The position numbers and the translations under genes were made by a program. Under the pieces are notes generated by a model. It was not told where the DNA came from and ran no database searches. It saw only the letters and a list, made by a program, of their open reading frames with translations. From an uncultured Selenomonas sp. (lineage in GTDB: Bacteria > Bacillota > Negativicutes > Selenomonadales > Selenomonadaceae), in assembly GCA_938045435.1 (NCBI GenBank), contig CALIBA010000234.1, positions 1 to 11,409 on the forward strand: a DNA stretch of 11,409 nt, written 5' to 3'. Positions 5,339 to 11,409 of this stretch are shown here, in pieces (position 1 is the first letter of the stretch; each line of letters begins with the position of its first letter).

Positions 5339-5638
5339 TCATCCGGAAACCATTTCAATCGCCGGCATAAGATCGTTATTATCCTCAATTCTCAGCATAC
5401 GAATATCCTCGACACTGGCTGAAAACCACGAAAATCGCCGTGCAAGATCTTGCACAGCCAAAACACATTTCACAGCATCCACTTTTCCCGGGTCACCAAA
5501 ATAAACTAAACCCTGCTGACGACTGAACCCGTAGCTTTCCAGTACACGCTTAATATCCGTATATGCATTTGTATAGGCCTGACTTCCATAGGTTTTGGAA
5601 AGGGTGTCCTGTTCTAAATCAAACGCAATCGCGTACAT
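5339..5638 (-). CDS. vapD: VapD-family endoribonuclease (virulence-associated protein D)
   Basis: VapD proteins are small Cas2-fold RNases; those of Helicobacter and Haemophilus cleave RNA, and the latter is a toxin paired with VapX. This 99-aa protein has the family start MYAIAFDL with the catalytic-type D7, AYTDIKRVLESYGF (25-38), QQGLVYFG (41-48), and SVEDIRMLRIED (75-86). ATG 5638 has AGGAG seven bases upstream. It follows atpZ by 16 bases and is the last gene before the terminator, so it probably rides on the wecA-wecB operon. No VapX-like or other antitoxin gene is seen on either side. Its codons (TTA, AAT, TTT, GAT, AAA) are visibly AT-richer than those of the genes upstream, which suggests later acquisition. 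Confidence 0.88.
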   Translation of the reverse strand: MYAIAFDLEQDTLSKTYGSQAYTNAYTDIKRVLESYGFSRQQGLVYFGDPGKVDAVKCVLAVQDLARRFSWFSASVEDIRMLRIEDNNDLMPAIEMVSG

Positions 5639-5654
5639 GTTTGTTCTCCTCTTT

Positions 5655-5894
5655 CTACACGATTTTATAGTGCTTCAGCTGTCGATAAAGCGCGTAGATG
5701 GCCGCCGGAAAACCAAGCAGTATGCCGATGACAGTAAAGGTATGCCCCGTCCCGAAAAAATCATCGGCGCAGTGCCCAAGAAAGATAAAAAGCCCCAGAA
5801 CAGCAGCAAGATAAAAACCGGCACCTGAGAGCACGGAAAAGGCACGCAGCGCCTCCATAAGCGCAGATGAATCTCTCTTTTGCTGCTCCGCCAT
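5655..5894 (-). CDS. atpZ: AtpZ/AtpI-family small membrane protein
   Basis: These proteins (putative F0F1-ATPase subunit family) have two transmembrane helices and usually precede the F-type ATP synthase operon. AtpI/AtpZ are linked with c-ring assembly and Mg or Ca uptake. The 79 residues have a charged head (1-18), helix one at about 22-40, a short loop HCADDFFGTGH, and helix two at about 52-71, ending in basic RQLKHYK. The spacing of the helix Gly residues (SGAGFYLAAVLGLFIFLG) and IGILLGFPAAIYALYR fit the family. ATG 5894 is six bases from AGGAG; the ATG at 5897 is only three. It follows wecB by 12 bases. The rest of an atp operon does not follow: vapD and a terminator come next. Confidence 0.78.
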   Translation of the reverse strand: MAEQQKRDSSALMEALRAFSVLSGAGFYLAAVLGLFIFLGHCADDFFGTGHTFTVIGILLGFPAAIYALYRQLKHYKIV

Positions 5895-5906
5895 CATATA
5901 CTCCTT

Positions 5907-7079
5907 TCAGCCGCCCAAAAGAGGCTCGCTGCGAAAGGGCGTTGGCGGTGCACTGCGGCGCTCGGCATGATAAAGAATGGCTTCGATGATGCGCCGCGCT
6001 GCCCTGCCATCGCCATAGGGATTCACAGCCTCCGCCATCCGACGGTATGCGTCGGGATCTGTAAGAAGGCGCATCGTCTCGCCGTAGACACGCTGTTCAT
6101 CCGTGCCGACAAGGCGCACGGTTCCTGCAGAGACTGCCTCTGGGCGCTCCGTCGTGTCCCGCAGGACGAGTACGGGTTTCCCGAGCGCAGGCGCTTCCTC
6201 CTGCACGCCCCCCGAGTCCGTAAGAACGATGAACACACGCGCCATGAGATTGGCAAAAGGCTCATAGTCAAGGGGATCAATGAGATGGGTGCGTGGGAGG
6301 CGACCAAGCTCCTCTTGCACGATTTCACGCACCTTTGGATTTCGGTGCACAGGGAAGATGACCTCCACATCCTCTATTTCATGGATGATATTGTGGATGG
6401 CACGGTAGACATGCCGCATCGGTTCCCCGAGGTTCTCACGCCGATGGGTCGTGACGAGGAGCACGCGCCGATGCGCGAAGTCCACCTGTGCGAGCTCTGC
6501 CGGAAGCACATAGTCTGACCGCACGGTATGATGCAGTGCATCAATCACCGTATTGCCCGTGACGAAAATATCTCTCTCTGATACGCCCTCCGCTCTTAGA
6601 TTATCATGTGCGGTGGCTGTCGGTGCAAAGTGCAGCGCCGCAATTCCTCCCGTAAGGCGGCGGTTCATCTCCTCTGGGAAGGGTGAATATATATCATGCG
6701 TGCGCAGTCCCGCTTCGACGTGCCCAACGGGAATCTGATGATAATATGCAGCAAGTGCTCCTGCAAAGGTCGTCGTTGTATCACCGTGAACGAGTACGAG
6801 ATCCGGCCGATCTTTTTGAAAGACCTCATTCAGCCCCATCATGGCACGCGTCGTGATGTCAAAGAGAGTCTGTCCCGCCGCCATGATATTGAGATCGTAC
6901 TCCGGCACAATATGAAAGAGATGCAATACCTGATCGAGCATCTCACGGTGTTGCGCCGTGACGAGCGTGCGCGTCTCGATTTCATCCGCATGCTGCCGAA
7001 GCTCCATGACGACGGGAGCCATTTTAATGGCCTCGGGACGCGTCCCGAAGATTGTCATGACCTTGATTTTTCCGGTCAT
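5907..7079 (-). CDS. wecB: UDP-N-acetylglucosamine 2-epimerase (non-hydrolysing)
   Basis: It interconverts UDP-GlcNAc and UDP-ManNAc in the cytoplasm, giving ManNAc for surface polysaccharides. The length of 390 is typical. Motifs are FGTRPEAIKMAPV with R14 (11-23), VHGDTTTTF with D100, GHVEAGLRT with E122, PFPEEMNRR with E136/E137, TGNTVID (174-180), THRRENLG with H212, FPVHRNP, and the UDP site TDSGGVQEEAPALGKPVLVLRDTTERPEA (288-315). All expected catalytic residues are present. The C-terminal 17 residues after HAERR are Pro-rich and variable. The start ATG 7079 follows AGAGGAAGG closely. It lies 32 bases after wecA, so the two are almost certainly co-transcribed. The symbol mnaA is equally used in Firmicutes. 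Confidence 0.96.
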   Translation of the reverse strand: MTGKIKVMTIFGTRPEAIKMAPVVMELRQHADEIETRTLVTAQHREMLDQVLHLFHIVPEYDLNIMAAGQTLFDITTRAMMGLNEVFQKDRPDLVLVHGDTTTTFAGALAAYYHQIPVGHVEAGLRTHDIYSPFPEEMNRRLTGGIAALHFAPTATAHDNLRAEGVSERDIFVTGNTVIDALHHTVRSDYVLPAELAQVDFAHRRVLLVTTHRRENLGEPMRHVYRAIHNIIHEIEDVEVIFPVHRNPKVREIVQEELGRLPRTHLIDPLDYEPFANLMARVFIVLTDSGGVQEEAPALGKPVLVLRDTTERPEAVSAGTVRLVGTDEQRVYGETMRLLTDPDAYRRMAEAVNPYGDGRAARRIIEAILYHAERRSAPPTPFRSEPLLGG

Positions 7080-7111
7080 CCTTCCTCTGCCCCTCTCTGC
7101 ATATTGATGAT

Positions 7112-8161
7112 CTATTTCTGCTGTGGCACGTCGAGCCTCAAAATCCCCAGCTTACGCGCACCGAGAAAGACTGCCGTACCGACAATAAAGATGATGAGCG
7201 CCGCTGCCTGTATGCTGACCGACGTCAGTGCCAATGCACAAAGGCCAAAGAGTGCGCTGACGACGTACATGAGAAGCACTGCCTGTTTCTGCGTAAAGCC
7301 ATGTGCAAGCAGCCGATGGTGGAGATGTCCTTTATCCGGCTTAAAGATGGGGCGGTGGTTACGTGCACGCCGCACGATGGCAAACGCAGTATCGAGAATC
7401 GGCAGCCCCAATGCGAGAATCGGTACGATAAGCGCAATCGTTGCAGCACTCTTGACGGCACCGACAACGGAAACGCCAGCGAGCATAAAACCTAAAAACA
7501 TGCTTCCCGTATCGCCCATAAAGATGCGTGCCGGATTGAAATTATAGTAGAGGAAGCCCACCGCTGCCCCTGCGAGTGCAGCCGTCACCATGGCGACGAA
7601 GGGAATCCCCTCCTCCAGTGCCACGAGCAAAATCGTAAGCGCTGCAATGGAGGAAACCCCTGCAGCAAGGCCATCCAATCCGTCAATGAGATTGACGGTA
7701 TTTGTCAGCCCCACAACCCAGAAAATCGTTGCGGGAATCGCAAGGTATTCAAGATAGATATAATCCCCAAGCGGGTCGGTGATGACATCTATGCGCACGT
7801 CAAAACCGATGACGAGCACAGCCGCCGCGATGATCTGACCGAGGAGCTTCAGCCGTGCCGGGAGATCACAGTAGTCATCGACAAGCCCGATGAATACGAT
7901 GATGGTGCTCCCAGCGATGAGTCCGATGAGACTGGTCATAAACTCCGGCGGCAAATCAATGAAGGTAAGCTGAATGAGGATGGAGGCCATAAAGGCGGCA
8001 TAGATGCCAACCCCTCCAATGCGCGGAATCGGGCGCGCATGTACCTTGCGCGCATCCGGTGCATCAAGCGCCCCCGTCCGCCGTGCGAGTGCAATCACAG
8101 CAGGCGTCAAAATCAGCGCCATGCCAAGTGCAATCATAAATGCTAAGACATTATCGGGCAT
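7112..8161 (-). CDS. wecA: Undecaprenyl-phosphate GlcNAc-1-phosphate transferase (WecA/TagO type)
   Basis: This polytopic membrane enzyme moves GlcNAc-1-P from UDP-GlcNAc to undecaprenyl phosphate, the first step of many O-antigens, enterobacterial common antigen and teichoic acids. The 349 residues hold about eleven hydrophobic segments. Motifs are KVHARPIPRIGGVGIY (39-54), the Mg-binding VDDYCDLP (94-101), NLIDGLDGLAAG (157-168), FMGDTGSMFLG (214-224) with D217, and HLHHRLL (279-285), which marks the WecA/TagO branch rather than MraY. ATG 8161 has GGGAG about ten bases upstream. In a diderm Firmicute with no teichoic acids the product most likely starts an LPS or capsule glycan, with WecB next to it supplying UDP-ManNAc. 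The link to a particular glycan is inference. Confidence 0.93.
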   Translation of the reverse strand: MPDNVLAFMIALGMALILTPAVIALARRTGALDAPDARKVHARPIPRIGGVGIYAAFMASILIQLTFIDLPPEFMTSLIGLIAGSTIIVFIGLVDDYCDLPARLKLLGQIIAAAVLVIGFDVRIDVITDPLGDYIYLEYLAIPATIFWVVGLTNTVNLIDGLDGLAAGVSSIAALTILLVALEEGIPFVAMVTAALAGAAVGFLYYNFNPARIFMGDTGSMFLGFMLAGVSVVGAVKSAATIALIVPILALGLPILDTAFAIVRRARNHRPIFKPDKGHLHHRLLAHGFTQKQAVLLMYVVSALFGLCALALTSVSIQAAALIIFIVGTAVFLGARKLGILRLDVPQQK

Positions 8162-8229
8162 GAACGTATCTTCTCCCTTACTGTATCCCTACAAAATCCA
8201 GCTTATCTTACCGCAAGCCATACATGATG

Positions 8230-8643
8230 TCAATTGGATGAATGACAGGCACGCGCTGCTAAAAATCGCTGTGCGAGAATAATAGCCGCAAAGTCGTCCA
8301 CAGGCTCCGGAGGCAAAAGCATACCGCGTGGGGCAAATCGCCGCCAGCCGCGCGGCGGATATTTTTTCCAATAGGCGCGGCGCGCTTCGTCCGTTGTACG
8401 ATATTCATCCACGAGCACAACGTCCCTGCCGCCTGCCTCCTCAATGCGGCGCTTTGCCGCCGTACTCGTCGTTCCGCTGCCCATGATGATGGTTGGGGCA
8501 TGCGCTGCAATGAGACGCATAGCAGCATCCACAAGGCGCCCTGCTGGAATGACCTCCTGATATAGAACGGTCCCTTCCGCAGTGAGCACGGCAATGCCGC
8601 ATTTATCACGCCCGGGATCAATGGCAAGAACGGTCTCCATCAT
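8230..8643 (-). CDS. RNase H-fold YqgF/RuvC-like nuclease
   Basis: The protein has 137 residues with the three acidic positions of the RuvC/YqgF fold: D9 in VLAIDPGRDKCGIAV, E80 in VLVDEYRTTDEARRAYWK, and D116/D117 in PPEPVDDFAAIILAQRFL. Relatives process the 16S rRNA end (YqgF/RuvX) or resolve junctions. This short family is annotated in Firmicutes as pre-16S rRNA nuclease-like, and its true substrate is not established. The loop TSTAAKRRIEE (59-69) matches the YqgF pattern. ATG 8643 overlaps the DUF3084 stop (ATGA), with GGGGGA eight bases upstream; ATG 8640 is a second choice. The overlap means translational coupling. It sits between a coiled-coil membrane protein and wecA. Confidence 0.82.
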   Translation of the reverse strand: MMETVLAIDPGRDKCGIAVLTAEGTVLYQEVIPAGRLVDAAMRLIAAHAPTIIMGSGTTSTAAKRRIEEAGGRDVVLVDEYRTTDEARRAYWKKYPPRGWRRFAPRGMLLPPEPVDDFAAIILAQRFLAARACHSSN

Positions 8644-9815
8644 GGAGAAGTTCCCCCGCTCTCAATCCGGAAGGTAAGACGCAGCGGCCCCATCGCATCC
8701 GTGTCGCCGTTGGCATAAGCTGACATGACGACAGCGCCGCTCTGCGTAGAAAGCTCATGTACCAGTCCATAAAACTCAGCCCCCTCGATAACGCCGACCG
8801 TCCCGCGAATGGGATCGGGCAAAATTCCCTTCGCCGAAGCTGCCGCATTGACCTCACGAAGGAATGCCAAAACCGTCTGTTCAACGGCATCTGCTGCGAC
8901 AGCACTCGGGGGGTAGGTGCGTGCGATGATGCGCTCCCCGTCTCGATAAATCGTGCGGTTTGGATAGAGCTCCAAGTTTGCACGGATTTCCTCGCCGCGT
9001 ACGAGATTCCCTGCTGCAACAATGCGGACAATCATATCCGTCTCGCTCTTTTCGATGCTATGAACAGCAGCATCGTACTCCTGCGGATAGATCCAGATGT
9101 CTTGGTCGGTGCGGTTTTCGCCAAGGCGCGCAGAGATGTTGCGTGTACCGAGCTGCGCAAGCCCTGCAAGCCCCCGCTCAACCTCATCGCGACTAAGTCC
9201 CGCAGGCACAATTCCGCTCGCGATGATCTCCCCCGCTTGATAGACAATATCCCCCTCACGCAAACTCACAATTCCCTGCCGCAGTTCATTGGCGCGGATC
9301 CCAAGTGCATGAATATCTGCAAGCAGGTTCTCATTCTCCCCTGTGAGATGTCTGTTGAGTGATACAAGCCCTTGATTTTCAGCCATGAGTACATGGTTGC
9401 CCTCTGATAGGCGGGCAGATTCTTCTTCAAGATCCTGCCGCTCGTCTTTGAGTCTTTGAACTTCCTCTTTAGATTTGCTGAGCGCTTCGCTCGCCTGTTC
9501 CTGTTCCTCATGCGCACTCATGAGCTGTGCCGTGGTACGGTCGAGTGCATCGCGTGTATCTGCAATCATGGCATTGAGTTTATCCATCCCAAAAAGCGCC
9601 GTGCGGACGTCCTCTGATACGGCCGCCATAACGCCGAAGGTCACCGTCGTGATACAGACCCCTGTGAAAATAGTAACGACAACCGCCGTATATCGCGGAC
9701 GAAGACCAAAGATGGAGAGTTTGCGCTTTCCGATACGCGTGCCGAGGCGGTCACCGATGAATGCTATGGCGCCGCCGACAATGGCGAGTACAAGAATCAG
9801 CGATATGCCATACAT
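8640..9815 (-). CDS. DUF3084 coiled-coil membrane protein
   Basis: Function unknown. The 391 residues begin with a transmembrane segment (3-20), then a basic link GTRIGKRKLSIFGLRPRY, and a second segment (43-66). A long coiled coil follows at about 75-185 (repeated E, K, L heptads such as SKEEVQRLKDERQDLEEESA). The last 200 residues form a soluble domain with VSLREGDIVYQAGEIIASG (183-201), probably outside the membrane. The layout matches DUF3084 proteins of Firmicutes and cyanobacteria. ATG 9815 has GAGGTG five bases upstream. It is 61 bases after the LPS permease and overlaps the nuclease gene, so it is an operon member. A link to envelope building is suggested by its neighbours only. Confidence 0.8.
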   Translation of the reverse strand: MYGISLILVLAIVGGAIAFIGDRLGTRIGKRKLSIFGLRPRYTAVVVTIFTGVCITTVTFGVMAAVSEDVRTALFGMDKLNAMIADTRDALDRTTAQLMSAHEEQEQASEALSKSKEEVQRLKDERQDLEEESARLSEGNHVLMAENQGLVSLNRHLTGENENLLADIHALGIRANELRQGIVSLREGDIVYQAGEIIASGIVPAGLSRDEVERGLAGLAQLGTRNISARLGENRTDQDIWIYPQEYDAAVHSIEKSETDMIVRIVAAGNLVRGEEIRANLELYPNRTIYRDGERIIARTYPPSAVAADAVEQTVLAFLREVNAAASAKGILPDPIRGTVGVIEGAEFYGLVHELSTQSGAVVMSAYANGDTDAMGPLRLTFRIESGGTSP

Positions 9816-9876
9816 AGAGTCACCTCACTTCGTATCATACGGCACGTTCTCTGCGCATAGAGACTGTGTGCGTCAT

Positions 9877-10977
9877 TTACCGCGATGCCCTGCGCAGGAG
9901 AATCAACCCTGCAATGATGCCCACGATATTGGGAATCCATACAGCGAGCATCGGCGGCAGGACGCCGCCGCGCGCGAGCGCATTTCCCATCGTCATCAGC
10001 GCATAGTAAAAGAAGATGATGATAACGCTCATGGCAAAGCCCGCCGATGATGTGTTGCGCGTCGGCTGAAGACCGAGCGGTACCCCAATGAGCGTAAAGA
10101 TAAGGCTCGCCATGGGAACGGAAACCCGCTGATAAAGTTCTGCCTCCATCTTGTTCGTATTCACATATTGGGTCTGCATCACCGCGATCTGCCTGCGCAG
10201 CTCGCGCATGGTCATCTCCTCCGGCTCCTTCTGCTCTCGGATGATCTGGCGTGGGTCCTTTTTCACAGGCAGCACTTGTGTATCAAAGCGCAGATGGCGC
10301 TCCAACCGATCCTCTGCAATATCGTAGAGGTCGCCGCGGTGCATGATCCACTCTGCACCTGTCCATTCCGCATATTCGGCGTTTTCAACGTGACTGACCT
10401 TGCCATCGTCACCGAAGACCTGCAAACTCACCCCTGTCAGGCGCTGCGTTGCCGCATCATACTCCCGCGCGTAGAGAAGCCGCTGAATATTCCCGCCCGT
10501 AATCTCCTTGATGATGACATGCTCCTGGGATTTCATGCCGGAGTTGCCTTCGACCTCATAGTAAATAACATTGCGGTACGCCGTATTCGCCCGCGGCACC
10601 ACATGTTCATTAAAGAGGATGGCAGCAACACTCACGAGAAACCCAAGCAGGACGGCAGGAGCAGCAATACGCATAAAGCCGATGCCGCAGGACTTCATCG
10701 CCGTAATCTCACTCGAGGCGGAAAGACGGCCAAATGTGAGAAGGCTCGCGAGCAGCATGGACATGGGGAACGTCCACATGACGACCCCGGGCAGGCTGAA
10801 CACGAAGATCTTAATGACCGAGGGAAGCGACGCCCCATAATCCGTAATATATTTTGCAATGCGAAAGAGAGTCCCCGAGCCGATAAAAACAGCTGAAAAC
10901 GCACAAATCGCAAAGAGGAAGGAAAAAAACACTTCCCGGAATATGTATTTGTCGAGAATCCGGATTTTCAGCCGCAT
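9877..10977 (-). CDS. LptF/LptG family LPS export permease (YjgP/YjgQ)
   Basis: LptF and LptG are the inner-membrane partners of the LptB ATPase that push lipopolysaccharide onto the Lpt bridge. The 366 residues show the family order: start LDKYIFREVFFSFLFA, three N-terminal helices (about 14-34, 54-80, 100-123), FGRLSASSEITAMKSCGI (82-99), which is the LptB-contact coupling helix, a periplasmic beta domain (about 140-270), and three C-terminal helices (about 290-308, 317-333, 340-362). LIGVPLGLQPTRN precedes the second of these. ATG 10977 has GGAGGAG nine bases upstream. It is the first gene of the long operon, behind a strong promoter. No lptB, lptA or lptC is in view. Which of F or G it is cannot be settled from one sequence; diderm Firmicutes often have a single copy here. 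Confidence 0.9.
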   Translation of the reverse strand: MRLKIRILDKYIFREVFFSFLFAICAFSAVFIGSGTLFRIAKYITDYGASLPSVIKIFVFSLPGVVMWTFPMSMLLASLLTFGRLSASSEITAMKSCGIGFMRIAAPAVLLGFLVSVAAILFNEHVVPRANTAYRNVIYYEVEGNSGMKSQEHVIIKEITGGNIQRLLYAREYDAATQRLTGVSLQVFGDDGKVSHVENAEYAEWTGAEWIMHRGDLYDIAEDRLERHLRFDTQVLPVKKDPRQIIREQKEPEEMTMRELRRQIAVMQTQYVNTNKMEAELYQRVSVPMASLIFTLIGVPLGLQPTRNTSSAGFAMSVIIIFFYYALMTMGNALARGGVLPPMLAVWIPNIVGIIAGLILLRRASR

Positions 10978-11008
10978 GCTGCGGATCTCCTCCGATCAGT
11001 TCCATTCA

Positions 11009-11038
11009 ATTATATTCATTTTATTCTACCATTTTCAA
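11009..11038 (-). promoter_or_regulatory. Promoter of the LPS/glycan operon
   Basis: The minus strand has TTGAAA (11038-11033), an 18-base spacer and a perfect -10 TATAAT (11014-11009). The start would fall near 11002, giving a leader of about 25 bases that contains the GGAGGAG site (10993-10987). It lies just after the terminator of the biotin carrier gene, so it is the natural start for all genes down to vapD. Confidence 0.65.
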
Positions 11039-11059
11039 AGACAAAAGACAAGGACACAA

Positions 11060-11085
11060 AAAGCCCCGCAAACATGCGGGGCTTT
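11060..11085 (-). terminator. Terminator after the biotin carrier gene
   Basis: AAAGCCCCGCA (11060-11070) pairs with TGCGGGGCTTT (11075-11085) around the loop AACA. On the minus strand the stem runs into GGGGCTTTTTGTG, a classic terminator, 22 bases past the stop at 11107. Confidence 0.9.
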
Positions 11086-11106
11086 CGGGATTCGTCTCAA
11101 AAGAGA

Positions 11107-11409
11107 TTAGCCGAGGATAACGAGGGAGTCGCGTACCTTGACCGACTGGCCTGCCGAGACGTTGATCGCCTTGACCGTACCATCTGCAGGAGCAGCAATC
11201 TCATTCTGCATCTTCATCGCCTCGAGGATGAGGAGCGTATCGCCAGCCTTGACCGCCTGTCCGACCGAAACCTTGACCTCCAGGATCTTGCCCGGCATTG
11301 GCGCCTCGATGTTGCTCTCACCTGCACCAGCAGCAGCTGCCGGCTTAGCAGCGGGAGCAGCAGCAGGTGCCGGAGGCGGCGCAGCAGCAGGTGCCGGTGC
11401 CGCCGGACG
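11107..11409 (-). CDS. Biotin carrier subunit of a sodium-pump-type decarboxylase (partial, 5' end off window)
   Basis: The visible 100 residues are the C-terminal part. An Ala/Pro-rich linker (about 30 residues) is followed by ESNIEAPMPGKILEV and a complete biotinyl domain with the target lysine in LEAMKMQNEI and the closing SVKVRDSLVILG. Carriers of methylmalonyl-CoA, glutaconyl-CoA or oxaloacetate decarboxylase have exactly this plan, with a long Ala/Pro linker. They hold the carboxybiotin that moves between transferase and membrane pump. In Negativicutes the methylmalonyl-CoA enzyme is common and couples succinate decarboxylation to sodium export, so MmdC is the favoured reading. Other carriers (GcdC, pyruvate carboxylase type) cannot be excluded without the missing part. 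An internal ATG at 11298 is not the start: the open frame continues to the edge. The partner subunits would lie to the right of the window. Confidence 0.85.
   Translation of the reverse strand, partial: RPAAPAPAAAPPPAPAAAPAAKPAAAAGAGESNIEAPMPGKILEVKVSVGQAVKAGDTLLILEAMKMQNEIAAPADGTVKAINVSAGQSVKVRDSLVILG

Noticed and set aside
5339..5638. Cas2-like fold of VapD as a sign of a CRISPR locus
   Set aside because: No direct repeats with spacers and no cas1 are seen anywhere. The residue pattern is VapD, not Cas2.
5880..7547. Long plus-strand open frames opposite wecB and wecA
   Set aside because: The minus strand holds complete, motif-rich WecB and WecA. The plus frames are rich in His, Arg and Cys and show no domain.
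10168..10896. Plus-strand open frame of about 240 codons opposite the LptF/G gene
   Set aside because: It is the antisense of a clear membrane permease, with no start signal and no recognisable protein.
11298..11409. Ala/Pro-coding GCTGCTG-type repeats as a DNA repeat element
   Set aside because: They are in frame and encode the usual flexible linker of decarboxylase biotin carriers.

Overview
The window is a composite. Roughly positions 53 to 1250-1276 read as an epsilonproteobacterium close to Campylobacter: the end of hisH, a complete hisA and the first 99 codons of cheY, with AAATTT-rich DNA and an extended -10 promoter. Everything right of about 1276 reads as a diderm Firmicute of the Negativicutes, most like an oral Selenomonas. 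The reasons are LPS-export and WecA/WecB genes beside Firmicute-type small genes, a TonB-dependent receptor, a decarboxylase-type biotin carrier with an Ala/Pro linker, and GC-rich codon use. Both edges of the Campylobacter-like piece cut a gene in mid-frame. It is therefore best read as a chimeric join (assembly, library or amplification artefact), with real transfer as the less likely alternative.

Layout, nearly all on the minus strand. 1-1276: truncated cheY, hisA and a hisH tail. 1276-2260: the N-terminal part of a TonB-dependent outer-membrane receptor, fused in frame to the hisH tail; it has its own promoter, a leader hairpin and a strong ribosome binding site. 2438-4304: a three-gene unit, ygbA-like Cys-rich protein, type I L-asparaginase and short TrmO-like tRNA methyltransferase, with a promoter upstream and a terminator downstream. 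4338-4832: a lone glucitol/sorbitol-type PTS IIA gene with its own promoter and terminator. 4885-5265: a small plus-strand membrane protein of unknown function. A perfect 19-bp terminator stem lies between it and the convergent vapD gene.

5339-11038 looks like one long minus-strand operon transcribed from a good promoter at 11009-11038. Its order is lptG/lptF-type LPS export permease, DUF3084 coiled-coil membrane protein, RNase H-fold YqgF/RuvC-like nuclease, wecA/tagO, wecB/mnaA, atpZ and vapD. The operon joins envelope polysaccharide initiation (WecA makes undecaprenyl-PP-GlcNAc; WecB makes UDP-ManNAc) with LPS transport. It ends with an orphan ATP-synthase accessory gene and a VapD RNase whose codon use is AT-richer than that of its neighbours. 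11060-11409: terminator and C-terminal part of a biotin carrier subunit running off the right edge.

I found no CRISPR array, tRNA, rRNA, transposase or prophage gene. No stretch over 300 bases lacks a gene. The strongest anomaly is the pair of chimeric junctions; I do not see convincing evidence for a new multi-gene system.
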